Source: Microbacteriaceae bacterium UBA1487
Lineage (GTDB): Bacteria; Actinomycetota; Actinomycetes; Actinomycetales; Microbacteriaceae
Direction: 5' to 3'
Assembly: GCA_002325245.1 (NCBI GenBank)
Contig: DCRR01000003.1
Coordinates: 70,788 to 85,729, forward strand
Length of the DNA: 14,942 nucleotides
Below are positions 13,151 through 14,942 of this stretch, one piece after another; positions within the stretch are counted from its first letter, which is position 1, and each line of letters begins with the position of its first letter. The notes below the pieces were generated by a model that searched no databases, was not told where the DNA came from, and saw only the letters and a list, made by a program, of their open reading frames with translations. The position numbers and the translations under genes were made by a program.

Positions 13151-13186
13151 TAGAGATTCCTTTGGATTGATTGATTGTCAGTAGAC

Positions 13187-13203
13187 GATCTAACAGTCAG
13201 ATC
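13187..13203 (+). other. Leader hairpin that competes with pairing to the 3' spacer
   Basis: GATCT (13187-13191) and AGATC (13199-13203) can form a small hairpin. Alternatively GTCAGATC (13196-13203) is exactly complementary to GATCTGAC (14834-14841) beyond the 16S 3' end, nested inside the 13106/14900 helix. The two foldings exclude each other. Confidence 0.4.
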
Positions 13204-13256
13204 AAACTCGTCGCAGCCCACCGGTTTTCCCCGGCAGCTGTGACAACAGATGTGCG

Positions 13257-13274
13257 CAGCGGTTTCGGCCGCTG
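13257..13274 (+). other. Hairpin just before mature 16S
   Basis: CAGCGG (13257-13262) and CCGCTG (13269-13274) pair around TTTCGG, 14 nt before the predicted 16S 5' end. A competing pairing, CAACAG (13244-13249) with CTGTTG (13272-13277), is also possible. It likely takes part in 5' end maturation. Confidence 0.4.
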
Positions 13275-13287
13275 TTGCAATCAAACA

Positions 13288-14816
<1,529 letters not shown>

Positions 14817-14823
14817 AGCACTG

Positions 14824-14839
14824 CAGATCTTCGGATCTG
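14824..14839 (+). other. UUCG-tetraloop hairpin 12 nt after 16S
   Basis: CAGATC (14824-14829), TTCG, GATCTG (14834-14839) form a perfect 6-bp stem with the extra-stable cUUCGg loop. It may insulate 16S folding or guide 3' processing, and it sequesters the segment that could otherwise pair with the leader at 13196-13203. Confidence 0.6.
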
Positions 14840-14842
14840 ACA

Positions 14843-14879
14843 GAGCCGGATCCGAGACACATGTTCTCGGCCGGAGCTC
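14843..14879 (+). other. Imperfect spacer stem-loop
   Basis: CCGAGA (14852-14857) pairs with TCTCGG (14865-14870) around a 7-nt loop. Below a two-base bulge, CCGG (14846-14849) pairs with CCGG (14871-14874), then GAG with CTC. This looks like a structured spacer helix with a likely processing role. Confidence 0.45.
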
Positions 14880-14889
14880 ATGGGTGGAA

Positions 14890-14900
14890 CATTGACATAG
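14890..14900 (+). other. 3' strand of the predicted pre-16S processing stalk
   Basis: CATTGACATAG is the partner of the leader segment at 13106-13117, with nine contiguous pairs. Together they would enclose the whole 16S precursor in one loop. Confidence 0.5.
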
Positions 14901-14902
14901 GC

Positions 14903-14920
14903 CTCGAGCAGAACCTCGAG
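14903..14920 (+). repeat. CTCGAG-N6-CTCGAG in the spacer
   Basis: Two copies of the self-palindrome CTCGAG (14903-14908 and 14915-14920) flank CAGAAC, so they are both direct and inverted repeats and can form a 6-bp hairpin. Function unknown. Confidence 0.4.
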
Positions 14921-14942
14921 ATTCCAGTACGTCGGCTTGCCG

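Larger units (their letters stand above)
12755..13287 (+). other. rRNA operon promoter and leader region, no protein gene
   Basis: This 533-bp stretch has no supported coding sequence. The base composition falls toward that of rRNA. It contains two promoter-like elements, several hairpins and the actinobacterial pre-16S leader motif TTGAGAACTCAACAG. Minus-strand frames here (for example 12827-13096) have no Shine-Dalgarno site and overlap conserved leader structure, so they are not called. Confidence 0.85.

Overview
This is a GC-rich actinobacterial chromosome segment. The 16S rRNA reads as Microbacteriaceae, a judgement made from remembered signature stretches and not from a search. Short intergenic gaps, start/stop overlaps and several apparently leaderless promoters (TANNNT-type -10 element 6-8 nt before the start codon) fit that group. 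No mobile element, CRISPR array or tRNA is visible, and codon use looks uniform. The only strongly AT-rich spot is the satD-type promoter near 9301-9360.

Layout. (1) 1-506 is the 3' end of pheT. It is followed by a 66-bp concentric palindrome (513-578) and a 260-bp gap holding the argC promoter. (2) 767-6003 is a compact argC-argJ-argB-argD-argF operon, every junction a 4-nt start/stop overlap. It runs from N-acetylglutamyl phosphate chemistry to citrulline. (3) 6013-6579 (minus) is a Pro/Ala-rich three-helix membrane protein, convergent with argF across a terminator-like hairpin whose stems contain both stop codons. (4) 6631-8117 is a tiny upstream ORF whose stop overlaps the GTG start of argH. 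argR and argG, which sit between argF and argH in many actinobacteria, are absent here. (5) 8114-9291 (minus) is a translationally coupled pair: a SatD-family protein with a C-terminal helix-turn-helix, then a five-helix membrane protein of unknown function. Its strong promoter carries two 20-bp inverted repeats over the -10 and -35 boxes. (6) 9409-10710 is tyrS. (7) 10790-12754 encodes a Trp/Pro-repeat membrane protein ending in an exported two-cysteine domain. (8) 12755-14942 is the rRNA operon start: tandem promoters, a structured leader, a complete 16S rRNA gene and the beginning of the 16S-23S spacer.

The conventional part is arginine biosynthesis between two aminoacyl-tRNA synthetase genes, with rrn downstream; this matches remembered actinobacterial gene order (pheST-arg-tyrS-rrn). 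The parts that deserve attention are the satD-type operon with its paired operators, the argH upstream ORF, the pheT-argC palindrome with a possible Arg-rich leader ORF, the 12-residue Trp/Pro repeats, and the nested complementary segments around 16S that could form the processing stalk.
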